Below are positions 53,122-62,907 of a stretch of 64,000 nucleotides of DNA, piece after piece. Source of the DNA: Blepharisma japonicum (taxonomy: Eukaryota > Ciliophora > Heterotrichea > Heterotrichida > Blepharismidae); the NCBI GenBank assembly GCA_949751835.1, contig CATKHK010000005.1, positions 310,001 through 374,000 on the forward strand, given 5' to 3'. A program made the translations under genes and the position numbers. A model generated the notes under the pieces. It ran no database searches, was not told the origin of the DNA, and saw only the letters and a program-made list of their open reading frames with translations. The first letter of the stretch is position 1; each line of letters opens with the position of its first letter.

Positions 53122-54177
53122 ATGTTGAAGAGGTTCTTTAGCAGTTCAGGACTTCGAGGTACCCTTATCAAGTGTACACAGCCAGATATGCCAACAATCA
53201 TCGCTTTCCCTGACTTATTAGAAAATCCTGAAAGTCTTCGCCCATTATTTAACAAAAAGCTTCAAGAAATCAGGAACATTTGGCTTTTGAATTACAGGAA
53301 CTCCTGGCTTGGAGAAAGGTCTGACTCCATGAGCCCGGAAAACCTTGCAGACGACGTCATTCACTTCATGGACAAAAATCACATCACAATGGCATCTTTA
53401 GTAGGCTGTGGATTCGGAGGAAGAGTTGCTAGTATAGCAGGAATCCTCAAATATCACAGAATTACCTCAGTTGTAGGACTTGATTATTCTCCAATGGACA
53501 TAACAAAGCACGCTGCTTATAAAGAGCTCAAAGCAGCAGTTGAATTTTGTGCACAACTGGACTTGGCTGGGAAAAGCAAAAACGAAGTAGAAGCTATCTT
53601 AAAGAAGAATGTGCCAAATCAAAGACTTTTGGTAGGATTGAGAGCAAATTTGACTGAAGGAGATGGAAATAAACTGTTTTGGAAGAGTGGGATGAAAGAG
53701 CTAGCCAAAAATATGAATGCCAAAGACCCTAATCTTAATATTGGAAAATTCCCTATGGTAGGGCTGTTTCCAGGGAGGGCGCTATTTTTATATGCAGAAC
53801 GTTCACAATGGGTTCATCAAGGAAGCAATACGATTCCAATGTATAACATTTTCCCAATCCTAAAAGGATCATATGGCTCATTCATAAACCATATTGACAC
53901 TGACTGCCACCACTTGCATGAGTGCTCAGAAGTCCATTCCATTGCTAGAAAAATTCATGAATTTTATAGGTGGTATGATGGGGTTCATCCTACATTGCTT
54001 AATAGAAGTGAAATCGGAAAAGTCGCTTTGCCGTTGAGAAGCTTTAATACTGTAACTAAGGAAGAGAGAGAGCATCTTATTAATGTAGGAGATCCAACTA
54101 TACCAAAGATGATCCCAGTTCATAGACACCATAATTGGGGGTATGCTCCTGAAGCAAAAAATATTCATTATCCTTAA
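53122..54177 (+). CDS. Alpha/beta-hydrolase-fold protein lacking its nucleophile
   Basis: 351 aa. The N-terminus MLKRFFSSSGLRGTLIK resembles a mitochondrial targeting peptide. The fold's strand-5/nucleophile-elbow segment is SLVGCGFGGRVASIAGI, aligning with the LVGHSMGG pattern but with Gly where the catalytic Ser should be. The His-containing end (HLHECSEVHSIARKIHEFY) is in the usual region. Later sequence (HHNWGYAPEAKNIHYP) has no hydrolase equivalent. It is probably a catalytically dead member, perhaps a mitochondrial complex subunit (inference). No TGA or intron. Confidence 0.8.
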   Translation: MLKRFFSSSGLRGTLIKCTQPDMPTIIAFPDLLENPESLRPLFNKKLQEIRNIWLLNYRNSWLGERSDSMSPENLADDVIHFMDKNHITMASLVGCGFGGRVASIAGILKYHRITSVVGLDYSPMDITKHAAYKELKAAVEFCAQLDLAGKSKNEVEAILKKNVPNQRLLVGLRANLTEGDGNKLFWKSGMKELAKNMNAKDPNLNIGKFPMVGLFPGRALFLYAERSQWVHQGSNTIPMYNIFPILKGSYGSFINHIDTDCHHLHECSEVHSIARKIHEFYRWYDGVHPTLLNRSEIGKVALPLRSFNTVTKEEREHLINVGDPTIPKMIPVHRHHNWGYAPEAKNIHYP

Positions 54178-54436
54178 GCTAATATATTTGGCTATTCTAG
54201 ATATTCATTAGGAAAGGCTTAATTTCTATTCTTTAAATGCACTTTTATGAGTTTAAAATTTGTAAGAAGATTCACATTTTAAGCTTCTCTGCAATTAATA
54301 TTTCCCAATTATTTTATCATTAAAAACCATGATATATGCCAATAATTAATTTTTCTTAAATTTAAACAAATAAAAATTTTTCTTTATCTACAATATATAA
54401 TATTAAAAAGAAATGTGAAAATATAATGAATTTATT

Positions 54437-55273
54437 ATGCTTGCTCAAAATAATGACATTTCTTACAATCAAAAAAAGCAAAAAGAACTATTATTTGTGC
54501 ATTGCAAAGAAATTATCAACTCATATATCATAAAGTATAGGCTTAAATTCAAAAACGGCATCCTTACAAATATTTCATTAAAAGAAGCAAAATTCCTTAA
54601 ATCGACTTTTCTCCCAAAACAAATAGTGTTTTTAGCCCTGCAAGATACTGGAAATTATTTTACATATAAAGAAGCATCTATTTTTGTATGAAAAAACGAA
54701 TTACTTAATAACTACAAATCAAGCTTGATCTATGATAATCTTCAAGTCAGAATGGGCCAAATTACACATAAGTTTATAAAGCTTTTAAGTCAAATAAAAA
54801 GGCTTCTTGATCATAGGATAGATATGAAAAGCAGCAACTCAAATAGCAATAATAACGACTTAGAGATATTAAAATTGCCATCTGTAATGAAAATTGATGC
54901 TAAAAGGTTTCAAGAGCTATTTCATAAAGACCCACCATTGAATTTTATCGAAAATATAGTTTTGGTGAAGCAGAAAGATTCTCATATGTTTACCGTCAAA
55001 TGTTTCTACATTTTTAATGAAATTAGAATGTTTTTTATTGAGATAGGAGATTATAAAAGAATATGCGAGGAAATTAAGGTACATGATATTGGAGAATTTT
55101 ATAATAAACTCTATTTCATGCAACTAAAATTGTGCGTTTTAAATGATTTTGCAAAAGAAGAAGGCCCTGCTAAAGTTCCACTACAGTTCGGCGAAGAATA
55201 TAGCGAAAGATGTTTTGCAGCGATAGATCCAGGGATTTTTGCATTATCAATGAAAGATTTTCAGGAATTATAA
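54437..55273 (+). CDS. Hypothetical protein
   Basis: 278 aa with one TGA Trp near 54689. It has a helical N-terminal half (KEIINSYIIKYRLKFKNGIL), an Asn/Ser run at ~138-145, and a mixed C-terminal half (NIVLVKQKDSHMFTVKCFYI). No signal peptide, membrane helix or known motif. Confidence 0.7.
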
Positions 55274-55506
55274 TCAAAAATTACACAGTTATGTATTTTA
55301 AGTTTTAAGTATATTAAATTCTAATATAATCTTCTTAATTATCACAAAATTTTATATTTTTCATTTACTTCTATTACATCAAATAAATAAAAAGAAGGTA
55401 AATTAAATCTCAATTAATTTATTGTCAAGGCAAGTAAATTTAATTGATTTTAATAAATTGCTGTTATCTACTATTAGTAATATTGATAAATAAAATAAAA
55501 ATAAAG

Positions 55507-55839
55507 ATGAGATGCTATAATGAAGATTGTGATTTGATTCCTGACTTTGTTTGCGCCTGCTCTCTTCCTCCGGTCCGATCCTGCAGTATTCATTTGTCAA
55601 CCCACTTAGAAACTCAATCAAATGATCCTCATTACTTTCAGCCTTTAAGATCCAGAGTAAAGTTAGGGCACATGTCAAAACAGAAAATGATAAGTGGTAT
55701 ATCAAGTAATGCTCAAATTTTGAATATTCCAAACCTAAGCCTTCTTCCCCAGCAAATCGCTCATAAATCAAAAAACCAAAAAAAGATTGAAAAAACATTA
55801 GCTAAATTGAGTATCAGAAATCAAAAAGAAAATGCATAA
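55507..55839 (+). CDS. Small zinc-finger (B-box-like) protein
   Basis: 110 aa starting MRCYNEDCDLIPDF. Residues 3-33 form C-x4-C-x7-C-x-C-x7-C-x2-H-x3-H, almost the same spacing as the N-terminus of the MORN protein at 9611. The remainder is basic and Gln/Lys-rich with no other domain. Upstream in-frame sequence has no ATG, so 55507 is the start. Confidence 0.75.
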   Translation: MRCYNEDCDLIPDFVCACSLPPVRSCSIHLSTHLETQSNDPHYFQPLRSRVKLGHMSKQKMISGISSNAQILNIPNLSLLPQQIAHKSKNQKKIEKTLAKLSIRNQKENA

Positions 55840-56151
55840 TTAATAAAAGCAAGATATTCAGATTTATGTAGATTTTAGAATTATAATTAATTTAAATTAT
55901 ATATAAAATCAATAGGCTGGTGAAAATTTTCTCACGTCACAGTTGCATCAATCATTATTTTAATTTAAATAAGCCTTATCTGATATATAGATTGTTATAT
56001 GCTAATTACCTTCAAATTATAAGCATTAAAACTTTATATATTTTGCCCTGCTAATGAATTATCCCTGGCTTCTTCTAAACTTAAAATATTATCTCTAATA
56101 TTCTTGCATTACTATTGATATTTCCTTCTTTGAATTTATATCTCATACAAT
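55840..56151. other. Intergenic spacer
   Basis: 312 bp before the cullin gene; AT-rich with nothing recognised beyond presumed promoter. Confidence 0.5.
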
Positions 56152-58338
56152 ATGTCTAATCAAGGCAAAAGAGGATTCAATTCCGCCTATATGCGTGCAA
56201 CCCTTCAAATGACCAAAGAGCAAGCTCAAGAGACTTGGCAATCTCTTGAAAAATCAATTTTTTTAATCTTTGATTTCCAAAATTCCAAGCTGAGTTTCGA
56301 AGAGTTATATCGGAAAGCTTACGATCTTGTAATTCAAAAGCATGGAGATTTGCTCTACAAAGGCCTTTCTGAGACAATCCGTCAGCGATGTCTAGTAATT
56401 TCCGCAATGATTTTAGCAGAAGCTCAAACCTCATTATTTCCTGTGCTAAACAAATCATGGACAGATTTTAAATCCGCAATGAATATGATCAAAGATATTT
56501 TGATGTACATGGACCGAAATTATGTAAAAAGCAAAAATACCATCCCTGCATATGAGCTGGGGCTAAACATTTTTAAGCAAGAAATTCTCTATAACTCGAG
56601 CATAAAAGCTAAAATTTCAGAATTACTGATCCAAAGTATCCAAAACGAAAGAAATGGGGAATTTATTGAAAAAGAGCTTATAAGAAGTATCGCATTCATG
56701 TTAGTAGAAGTAGGAATAGGGACAAAAAGCGTGTATATTGAACTCTTTGAAGACTCATTTTTAGATGAAACTCAAAGATTCTATGAAAAAGAAGCTGAAG
56801 ATGCAATTATTAAATTATCTTGCCCAGAATTTTTAGGTCAAGCTGAAAAGAGGCTAAAGGAAGAAAAAGCAAGAGTTGACGGCTATTTAGATCCCTCCAC
56901 AGAAGAAAGGCTACTCCAAATTGTCGATCATTCCTTTATAGAAAAGCATTCAAAGACTCTAATTTATATGGAAAACTCAGGATGCCAAAAAATGATAGAA
57001 CAGATGAAAATTGATGATTTAAAAAGGATGTTTAAGCTCTATTTAAGAGTTCCTTCCTGTCTCCGACATATCTCAGACTGCATGTCTGCTTATATCCAAT
57101 CTGAAGGTTCTCTAATAATCGCCTCTTCAGAATACAAAAAGAATCCAGTCCAGCTTGTAGGAGCTCTTCTAAAACTTCGAGATATGTTCAATACGATCGT
57201 AACCCAAGCTTTTGACAGAGACTCTATGATGGAAACAGTTATGAAAATCAGCTTCGAAAATTGCATCAATGCAAACTCAAGAACTGCCCATGCCCTTGCA
57301 TTATATGTAGATAATTTATTAAGAAAAGATATCAAAGGCATGAGGGAAGAAAACATTGACATTCAATTAGACCAAATTATTATTCTTTTCAGATATATTT
57401 CTGATAAAGATATTTTTGAAAATTTTTATAAGCAGCTGCTTGCGAAAAGACTTTTACAGTCGCGATCTTTGTCAGATGATACAGAGAAATTGTTTATCAC
57501 GAAGCTGAAAACTGAATGCGGGTCTCATTTTACATCAAAAATTGAAGGGATGTTTACAGATATGAGATTTTCCAGTGAGTCAGTAGAAGATTTTCAAATA
57601 AATGGCGATATGGAGATAGAGCCAAGTGTACTTACAGCTGCGTATTGGCCTTCTGACATGATATTGCCTATTAGCTTGCCAAGAGAAGTCATCCATGAAG
57701 CAGAGCGATTCCGAAGATATTATTTGGGAAGACATAGTGGAAGAAGACTCCAATGGAAAACGAATATGGGGACTGCTGAAATCAGGGCTATACTGGGAAT
57801 TAATAGTTCTCGTCATGAATTATTTGTATCTACTTATCAGATGTCAGCGCTGCTTCTTTATAATGACCGTGAATCACTAGTTTATGAAGAAATCACACAA
57901 GTGCTCAACTGCTCAGACCCTGATTTTGAAAAGCATATGCTAGGACTTGTAAAAGCTGGGATTTTAGCTAAGTCTACAGCTGGAAAAGAGGTTTCGATGT
58001 CGACTGAATTCTTTTTAAATCCTGAATTTAAATCCAAACTTTACAGGGTAAAAGTTCCTGTTTTAGCCAAAAAAGATAATGAAGTTTCTTCTCAAAGTGA
58101 GGTTCCAGAGATAGTTGAAGATGATAGGAAACATATGATTGAAGCCTCTATAGTAAAAATTATGAAAACAAGACGTAAAATTGATCATGCAGGGTTGCTT
58201 GGAGAAGTTACCAAATTAATATCATGGAGGTTTGTCCCATCCCCTAAGCAAATCAAGAGTAGAATTGAAAATTTGATTGAAAGAGAATATATCCAAAGAG
58301 ATACAGAAAACCCTAATTTTTATAATTATGTCGCCTAA
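56152..58338 (+). CDS. CUL3: Cullin-3
   Basis: 728 aa, no TGA or intron. The N-terminus TWQSLEKSIFLIFDFQNSKL, then SFEELYRKAYDLVIQKHGDL, is typical of CUL3, not CUL1 or CUL4. The cullin-homology region contains FENFYKQLLAKRLLQSRSLS, then KLKTECGSHFTSKIEGMFTD. The C-terminal winged-helix domain has IEASIVKIMKTRRKIDHAGL with the neddylated Lys, and ends REYIQRDTENPNFYNYVA. It is the scaffold of BTB-CUL3 ubiquitin ligases. It ends 15 bp before the next gene. Confidence 0.95.
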   Translation: MSNQGKRGFNSAYMRATLQMTKEQAQETWQSLEKSIFLIFDFQNSKLSFEELYRKAYDLVIQKHGDLLYKGLSETIRQRCLVISAMILAEAQTSLFPVLNKSWTDFKSAMNMIKDILMYMDRNYVKSKNTIPAYELGLNIFKQEILYNSSIKAKISELLIQSIQNERNGEFIEKELIRSIAFMLVEVGIGTKSVYIELFEDSFLDETQRFYEKEAEDAIIKLSCPEFLGQAEKRLKEEKARVDGYLDPSTEERLLQIVDHSFIEKHSKTLIYMENSGCQKMIEQMKIDDLKRMFKLYLRVPSCLRHISDCMSAYIQSEGSLIIASSEYKKNPVQLVGALLKLRDMFNTIVTQAFDRDSMMETVMKISFENCINANSRTAHALALYVDNLLRKDIKGMREENIDIQLDQIIILFRYISDKDIFENFYKQLLAKRLLQSRSLSDDTEKLFITKLKTECGSHFTSKIEGMFTDMRFSSESVEDFQINGDMEIEPSVLTAAYWPSDMILPISLPREVIHEAERFRRYYLGRHSGRRLQWKTNMGTAEIRAILGINSSRHELFVSTYQMSALLLYNDRESLVYEEITQVLNCSDPDFEKHMLGLVKAGILAKSTAGKEVSMSTEFFLNPEFKSKLYRVKVPVLAKKDNEVSSQSEVPEIVEDDRKHMIEASIVKIMKTRRKIDHAGLLGEVTKLISWRFVPSPKQIKSRIENLIEREYIQRDTENPNFYNYVA

Positions 58339-58353
58339 TGTCTCTTTTTATAA

Positions 58354-61300
58354 ATGTCTAAGTGGAACTATTTAGCTAGTGCTCATAAATCAAGTGCGGT
58401 TGCTGCTTCTTTAGTCTGCAATTTCACTTCACCCGATGATAGAAATCTTCTCGTTGCTAAAGGCAATAGAATAGAAGTCCATACTCTCACCCAAGAAAAC
58501 ATTATCCCAATTCAAGAATTTTCCCTGTTCGGTACTGTTCTGTTTATGGACAAGCTTCATCCGCAAATTGGATCAGATTTTTTATTAATTGCGACAGAAC
58601 CGTTTAATCTCAGTCTGGCAGTGTTTGAAAATGGAAAATTAACATTGAAAGAATCATATCCTCTAAAAGAAAGGCAGGCAATTAAATTGGAGTATTTTCC
58701 ACTTGTAAGCTTAGATCCTTACCAAAGAGCGTATGTTATGCATATATATAAAGGATTGATAAGAGTGATAGGAATTAAGCAGAATTTTACTGTAGGGGTT
58801 TCATTCAATGCAAGGATTGAAGAAAGCCCTGTCATTGATATGAAATTCTTGCAAAATTATCAAGAACTGCAGCTAGGAATAATTTTTAAAAAAGAAAGTA
58901 ATTTTGTGTTTAAAGTGTTCCCAGTCAGCTTGTCAGAGAAAAATTTAGGAGAAGCTGTATGGAATGTAACAATTTTAGAACCTTGCACAAAGTTCTTAAG
59001 CTTAGAACAAGGCGGTATCGGTATTATCGACATGAATTCAATAAAAATCTATAGAGAACACGAGCACATCCCTTCATTATCAACAAATGCAGAGTTTGGA
59101 AAAGTTTGCGTAGTTCATAGCATTGATAACCTAAGGTGGATTGTCGGAAATCAAGGCGGAAATTTGTTTATCATTTTCTTGGGAAGCGAACTTAAAGTTG
59201 AGTGTCTAGGGAGATGCTCAATGGCAAGCAGCATTTCATACTTAGACAATAACTATCTCTTTATTGGATCTGCTTATGGTGATTCAGAGCTAATTAAAGT
59301 GCTGACAGAAAGACAAGAAAATTCTTTTATATCAGTGGAACAAAAATATCAAAATATTGGCCCGATTTTGGATTTTAAAGTGATTGAAGGCGAAAAAAAG
59401 GGTCTCTGTAATATAATTTCCTGCTCAGGTTATAACCTTGATGGCTCTTTGCGTTTGGTTAATAAAGGAATTAGCGTTACAACAGAAATACAAATGGAAA
59501 TCGGCAATGTAATTGGTCTATATACTCTACAAGTAGAAGACACTGATTATACTCATATAATTTTAAGCTTTAGAGATGCTACTAGAATACTGAAAAACCA
59601 GAACGAAGTTTTAAAACCAATTACTTACCCAGATATTGACTCAAAAATATCATCAATTTACATTTCAATGACAAAGTTTGGGATAATCCAAGTAACCCGC
59701 TTTTTTATTCAGCTATTAAATTTCAAATGGCAGAGAGTTTTCATTGTAAATTCTTCAGAAATTCGAGAAAATTCTGAAATCACTCTTGCCACATCATCTG
59801 ATGATAAAGTGTGTATTGTGCTTAATGGGTTGGAACTATATGAATTTTCTATAAGAGAAGAGCATTTAGAAAGAACTATCCAATGAGTTTCTCATAATGA
59901 AATCGCTTGCATAGGAATGTCTAATAACATGATTGCAGTTGGACTATGGATAGAGCTAAACATTATTGTATTTAATGCAAATAGCTTTACTGAGATATGA
60001 AGAGACCATTTAGGAAGCGAAGTACTTCCTCGTTCCCTGATGTTTGCTGAGCTTGAAGATATAGAATACTTATTTGCAGGCTTAGCTGATGGCCATTTAC
60101 TTACATATACTTTACCAAGTTTTATAAAAAGAAGTCAGCTCATTGGGACACATCAAGTTGTCCTCAAGACTTTTAAGTATCAAAATAAGGTTTCTGTATT
60201 TGCGGGGTGCGATCAGCCTAAGATTGTGTATAGCCATCACCATAGACTTATAACGTCTACAGTAAACTCAGACCCTGTACTTTGTGTTTCACCATTTGGG
60301 ACAAGAGATTTTCCGGACTGTCTAGCTCTAATCAGCGGAAGATCACTAATTATGGTTTCTATTGAGGATTTGCAAAATTTCACTATAAGGACTTTCCCTC
60401 AAGGACTTACTATGAGAAGAATTGGTATGATTGATGACAGTTTTGTATGCTTGGGCAGAAATCAGGCTGGAGTTGACAGTCTTTTATTGCTTTCTGGGGG
60501 TTTGACTATTGAGTCTACACACTCATTTGAATATTCTGAGTTAGTGAACACACTTCTAGTGGATAAAAATAGAATATTTGTGGGAACTGGCATAACTGAA
60601 GAAAGGATTGCAGATCCTAAATCAGGGTTTATACGAATATTTGCCATCAGAGATCGGTGTTTCTATGAGGTTTCGCATCTAAATGTACTTGGTGGTGGCG
60701 TTTCTAGCTTAGTTCCTATGAGTAATGACAAGTTTATTGGTGGAGTACATAGCATAATTCATTACTGGAAAATTAACCCTGAAAATCAAATAACTTCAAT
60801 TGATAGCAGCAATAAAATCACTTATGTACTTTGCATGGATACCTATAATAACTTTGTAGCAGTGGCTGATTTAATAAAATCAGTTACGGTCTTCTCTGCA
60901 GATGAAGAAGGACTTACGATTGTTGCTAAAAATTATTCCGCGATGTGGCCAACCTGCATACAATTCATATCTAATACACTAATAGCAGTCGCTGACATGT
61001 TTGGGAATCTTTTACTGTTGGAAATTCAAAACCACATGAAATTGAACCCTATTGGAGGAATCCATATAGGAGAAAATATCAACTGCATGAGAAAAGGGAC
61101 ACTTGTGCAAGTAAGGTCTGATGAATTTCCTGATAATGTAGAAAGCATCCTACTTGCCACGACTAAAGGAACATTAGGTGTTATAGCATCTTTACCTCAA
61201 GATATATACAATATATTGAATCTTGTCCAAGAAGAATTAGGCTTAAGGATACCACAAATAGGAAATATGAGTCTGAAAAGTCATAGAACTCCTGAAATTG

Positions 61301-61476
61301 AGAAACAAAATATTAATTTCGATTTCTTTTTGGATGGAGATTTTATAGAAACCTTTTTAGATATTTCACCTGAAGAACAGTCAACAATTTGTATGGATGT
61401 CGGGATGAAACTTGGAAAAGACTTGAATGTTCAGGATCTTCAAAAGCTGATTCTCTCATTGTCGAAGGTGCATTAA
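58354..61476 (+). CDS. DDB1: DDB1-like protein
   Basis: 1040 aa across two TGA Trp (59884, 59998). The N-terminal propeller starts MSKWNYLASAHKSSAVAASL, aligning with the DDB1 start. NISYLDNNYLFIGSAYGDSE-like and QNIGPILDFKVIEGEKKGLC, then CSGYNLDGSLRLVNKGISV, match the BPA/BPC region. The C-terminal domain includes RKGTLVQVRSDEFP and ends LQKLILSLSKVH. DDB1 is the adaptor of CUL4 ubiquitin ligases and functions in DNA repair and other substrate recognition. Although it lies next to CUL3, its known partner in other eukaryotes is CUL4. Confidence 0.93.
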
Positions 61477-61762
61477 AATTAAGGTAAGAAATTGAATTAA
61501 AAATTATCCTCATCATATAATAAATATCATCAATGTCTTTTTCTAGACCATCAAACTCAAGTGATTTTCTTAAAATTAAATCAGAAATCTTATAATAGCT
61601 TAGCACTAGTAGACATTTATCTTTGTTTAAAATATTAATAAAAATTAGTCTTTGCTATTATTTCAAGCAATTCATTTTACTTACATTCTTTAATAATCTT
61701 CAAGCCGCTCAGTCGTAAGAAATAAAAAGTCCATTTAATATCTAAATATAATAGCCACCAAT

Positions 61763-62320
61763 ATGAGCGCCTCAACCTACCCAGAAAACATTACTCCAGA
61801 GTATGTAAGCCAACTGACTGAAGCAACCTCCACTTTTCTATGTCCCCTTTCCGCTAATGTGTATGGGATCGAGTTTGTCTATTTCAAAGTGAGAGATTTA
61901 GAATCAGGGATGGTTTTATTTGAAGTGCAAAGTGAAGAAGATTCAGTCTCTGAGCCGCCTCAGGATGATTCATTTAGAACAGTTAAATACCAATTAGGCC
62001 CAGATTTCCTCAAACTAAAAGCGTTGGGAAGTACTATTGATTTCCTCGTAGGACCTCGTGAAGTAAGAAATTTCCGCATGATTGAAAGACATTACTTCAG
62101 AAACGTTTTATTGAAAAGTTTTGACTTTAATCTGGACTTTTGTATACCAAACACAAGGAACTCATGGGAAGTGATCTACGAAATCCCAGAACTCCCTGCA
62201 GATCTTGAGCAGCTTATGATTGAAAACCCATGGGAAACAAAATCAGATAGTTTTTATTTTGTGCAGAACCAACTGATAATGCACAACAAAGCTGAGTATA
62301 ATTACTCTGATTTATCTTAA
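61763..62320 (+). CDS. UNC119: UNC119 / PDE6-delta family lipid-binding chaperone
   Basis: 185 aa. ITPEYVSQLTEATSTFLCPL, then FVYFKVRDLESGMVLFEVQS, then RNFRMIERHYFRNVLLKSFD and FCIPNTRNSWEVIYE, through SDSFYFVQNQLIMHNKAEYN, follow animal and ciliate UNC119 closely. UNC119 binds myristoylated proteins and delivers them, notably to cilia. The myristoylated protein at 17279 could be a client (speculative). No TGA or intron. Confidence 0.95.
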   Translation: MSASTYPENITPEYVSQLTEATSTFLCPLSANVYGIEFVYFKVRDLESGMVLFEVQSEEDSVSEPPQDDSFRTVKYQLGPDFLKLKALGSTIDFLVGPREVRNFRMIERHYFRNVLLKSFDFNLDFCIPNTRNSWEVIYEIPELPADLEQLMIENPWETKSDSFYFVQNQLIMHNKAEYNYSDLS

Positions 62321-62427
62321 TTAGTTTGAATTATTTCTTATTTTAATCAGAAAGTAAAAATTTTATCTAATTTCAGAGAACACTTTTTATTACCCTCTTT
62401 TAAGTTATGAAAGAATTTAGCTCTAAC

Positions 62428-62853
62428 TTATGCTGAAAGAATAATTGACCCACCTGCTTTTTTAATTCTCTCTTCAGCCTTTGCTGAGAAAATCCTCGCT
62501 TTAACATTCATTGGCCTTAAAAGGACGCCTCTTCCAAGAACTTTGAAAAATCCATGAGCTCCAGCATCAACAAGTGGCACATCGCTTGAGGCTTTTTGTT
62601 CTTCAGTCAACAAAGTGTTAAGAGTGTCGAGGTTCACAACAGGGCAGAATTCTGTGTTTTTCTTCAAGTGGAAGCGTCTCATACCGACTTTTCCAAAGTA
62701 TCCTGGGTGGAACTTGTCAAATAAGATCCTGAGGTGATGTAAACCACCAGCATTACCGCGGCCGCAAGGATGCTTTCTGTGCTTACCGATACGGCCATGG
62801 CCCATGCTAACGTGTCCTCTCAGCTTCCTGGTATGCTTGAGTCTTGCCACCAT
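62428..62853 (-). CDS. RPL27A: Ribosomal protein L27a (uL15)
   Basis: 141 aa. [20 protein letters not shown], then [20 protein letters not shown], then [20 protein letters not shown], is standard eukaryotic RPL27A. It is a 60S subunit protein. It is intronless and diverges from the next gene with only 54 bp between start codons. Codons are less AT-rich than in neighbours, as expected for a highly expressed gene. Confidence 0.97.
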   Translation of the reverse strand: MVARLKHTRKLRGHVSMGHGRIGKHRKHPCGRGNAGGLHHLRILFDKFHPGYFGKVGMRRFHLKKNTEFCPVVNLDTLNTLLTEEQKASSDVPLVDAGAHGFFKVLGRGVLLRPMNVKARIFSAKAEERIKKAGGSIILSA

Positions 62854-62907
62854 ATTAATGTATTAAAACACCATAGATTAACATCTCTTACATACTTTTA
62901 TCCATTT

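Noticed and set aside
58338-58354. CUL3 and DDB1 as a single fused gene
   Set aside because: CUL3 ends at its canonical terminus with TAA, the 15 bp spacer has no GT...AG intron, and DDB1 begins with its own conserved ATG.
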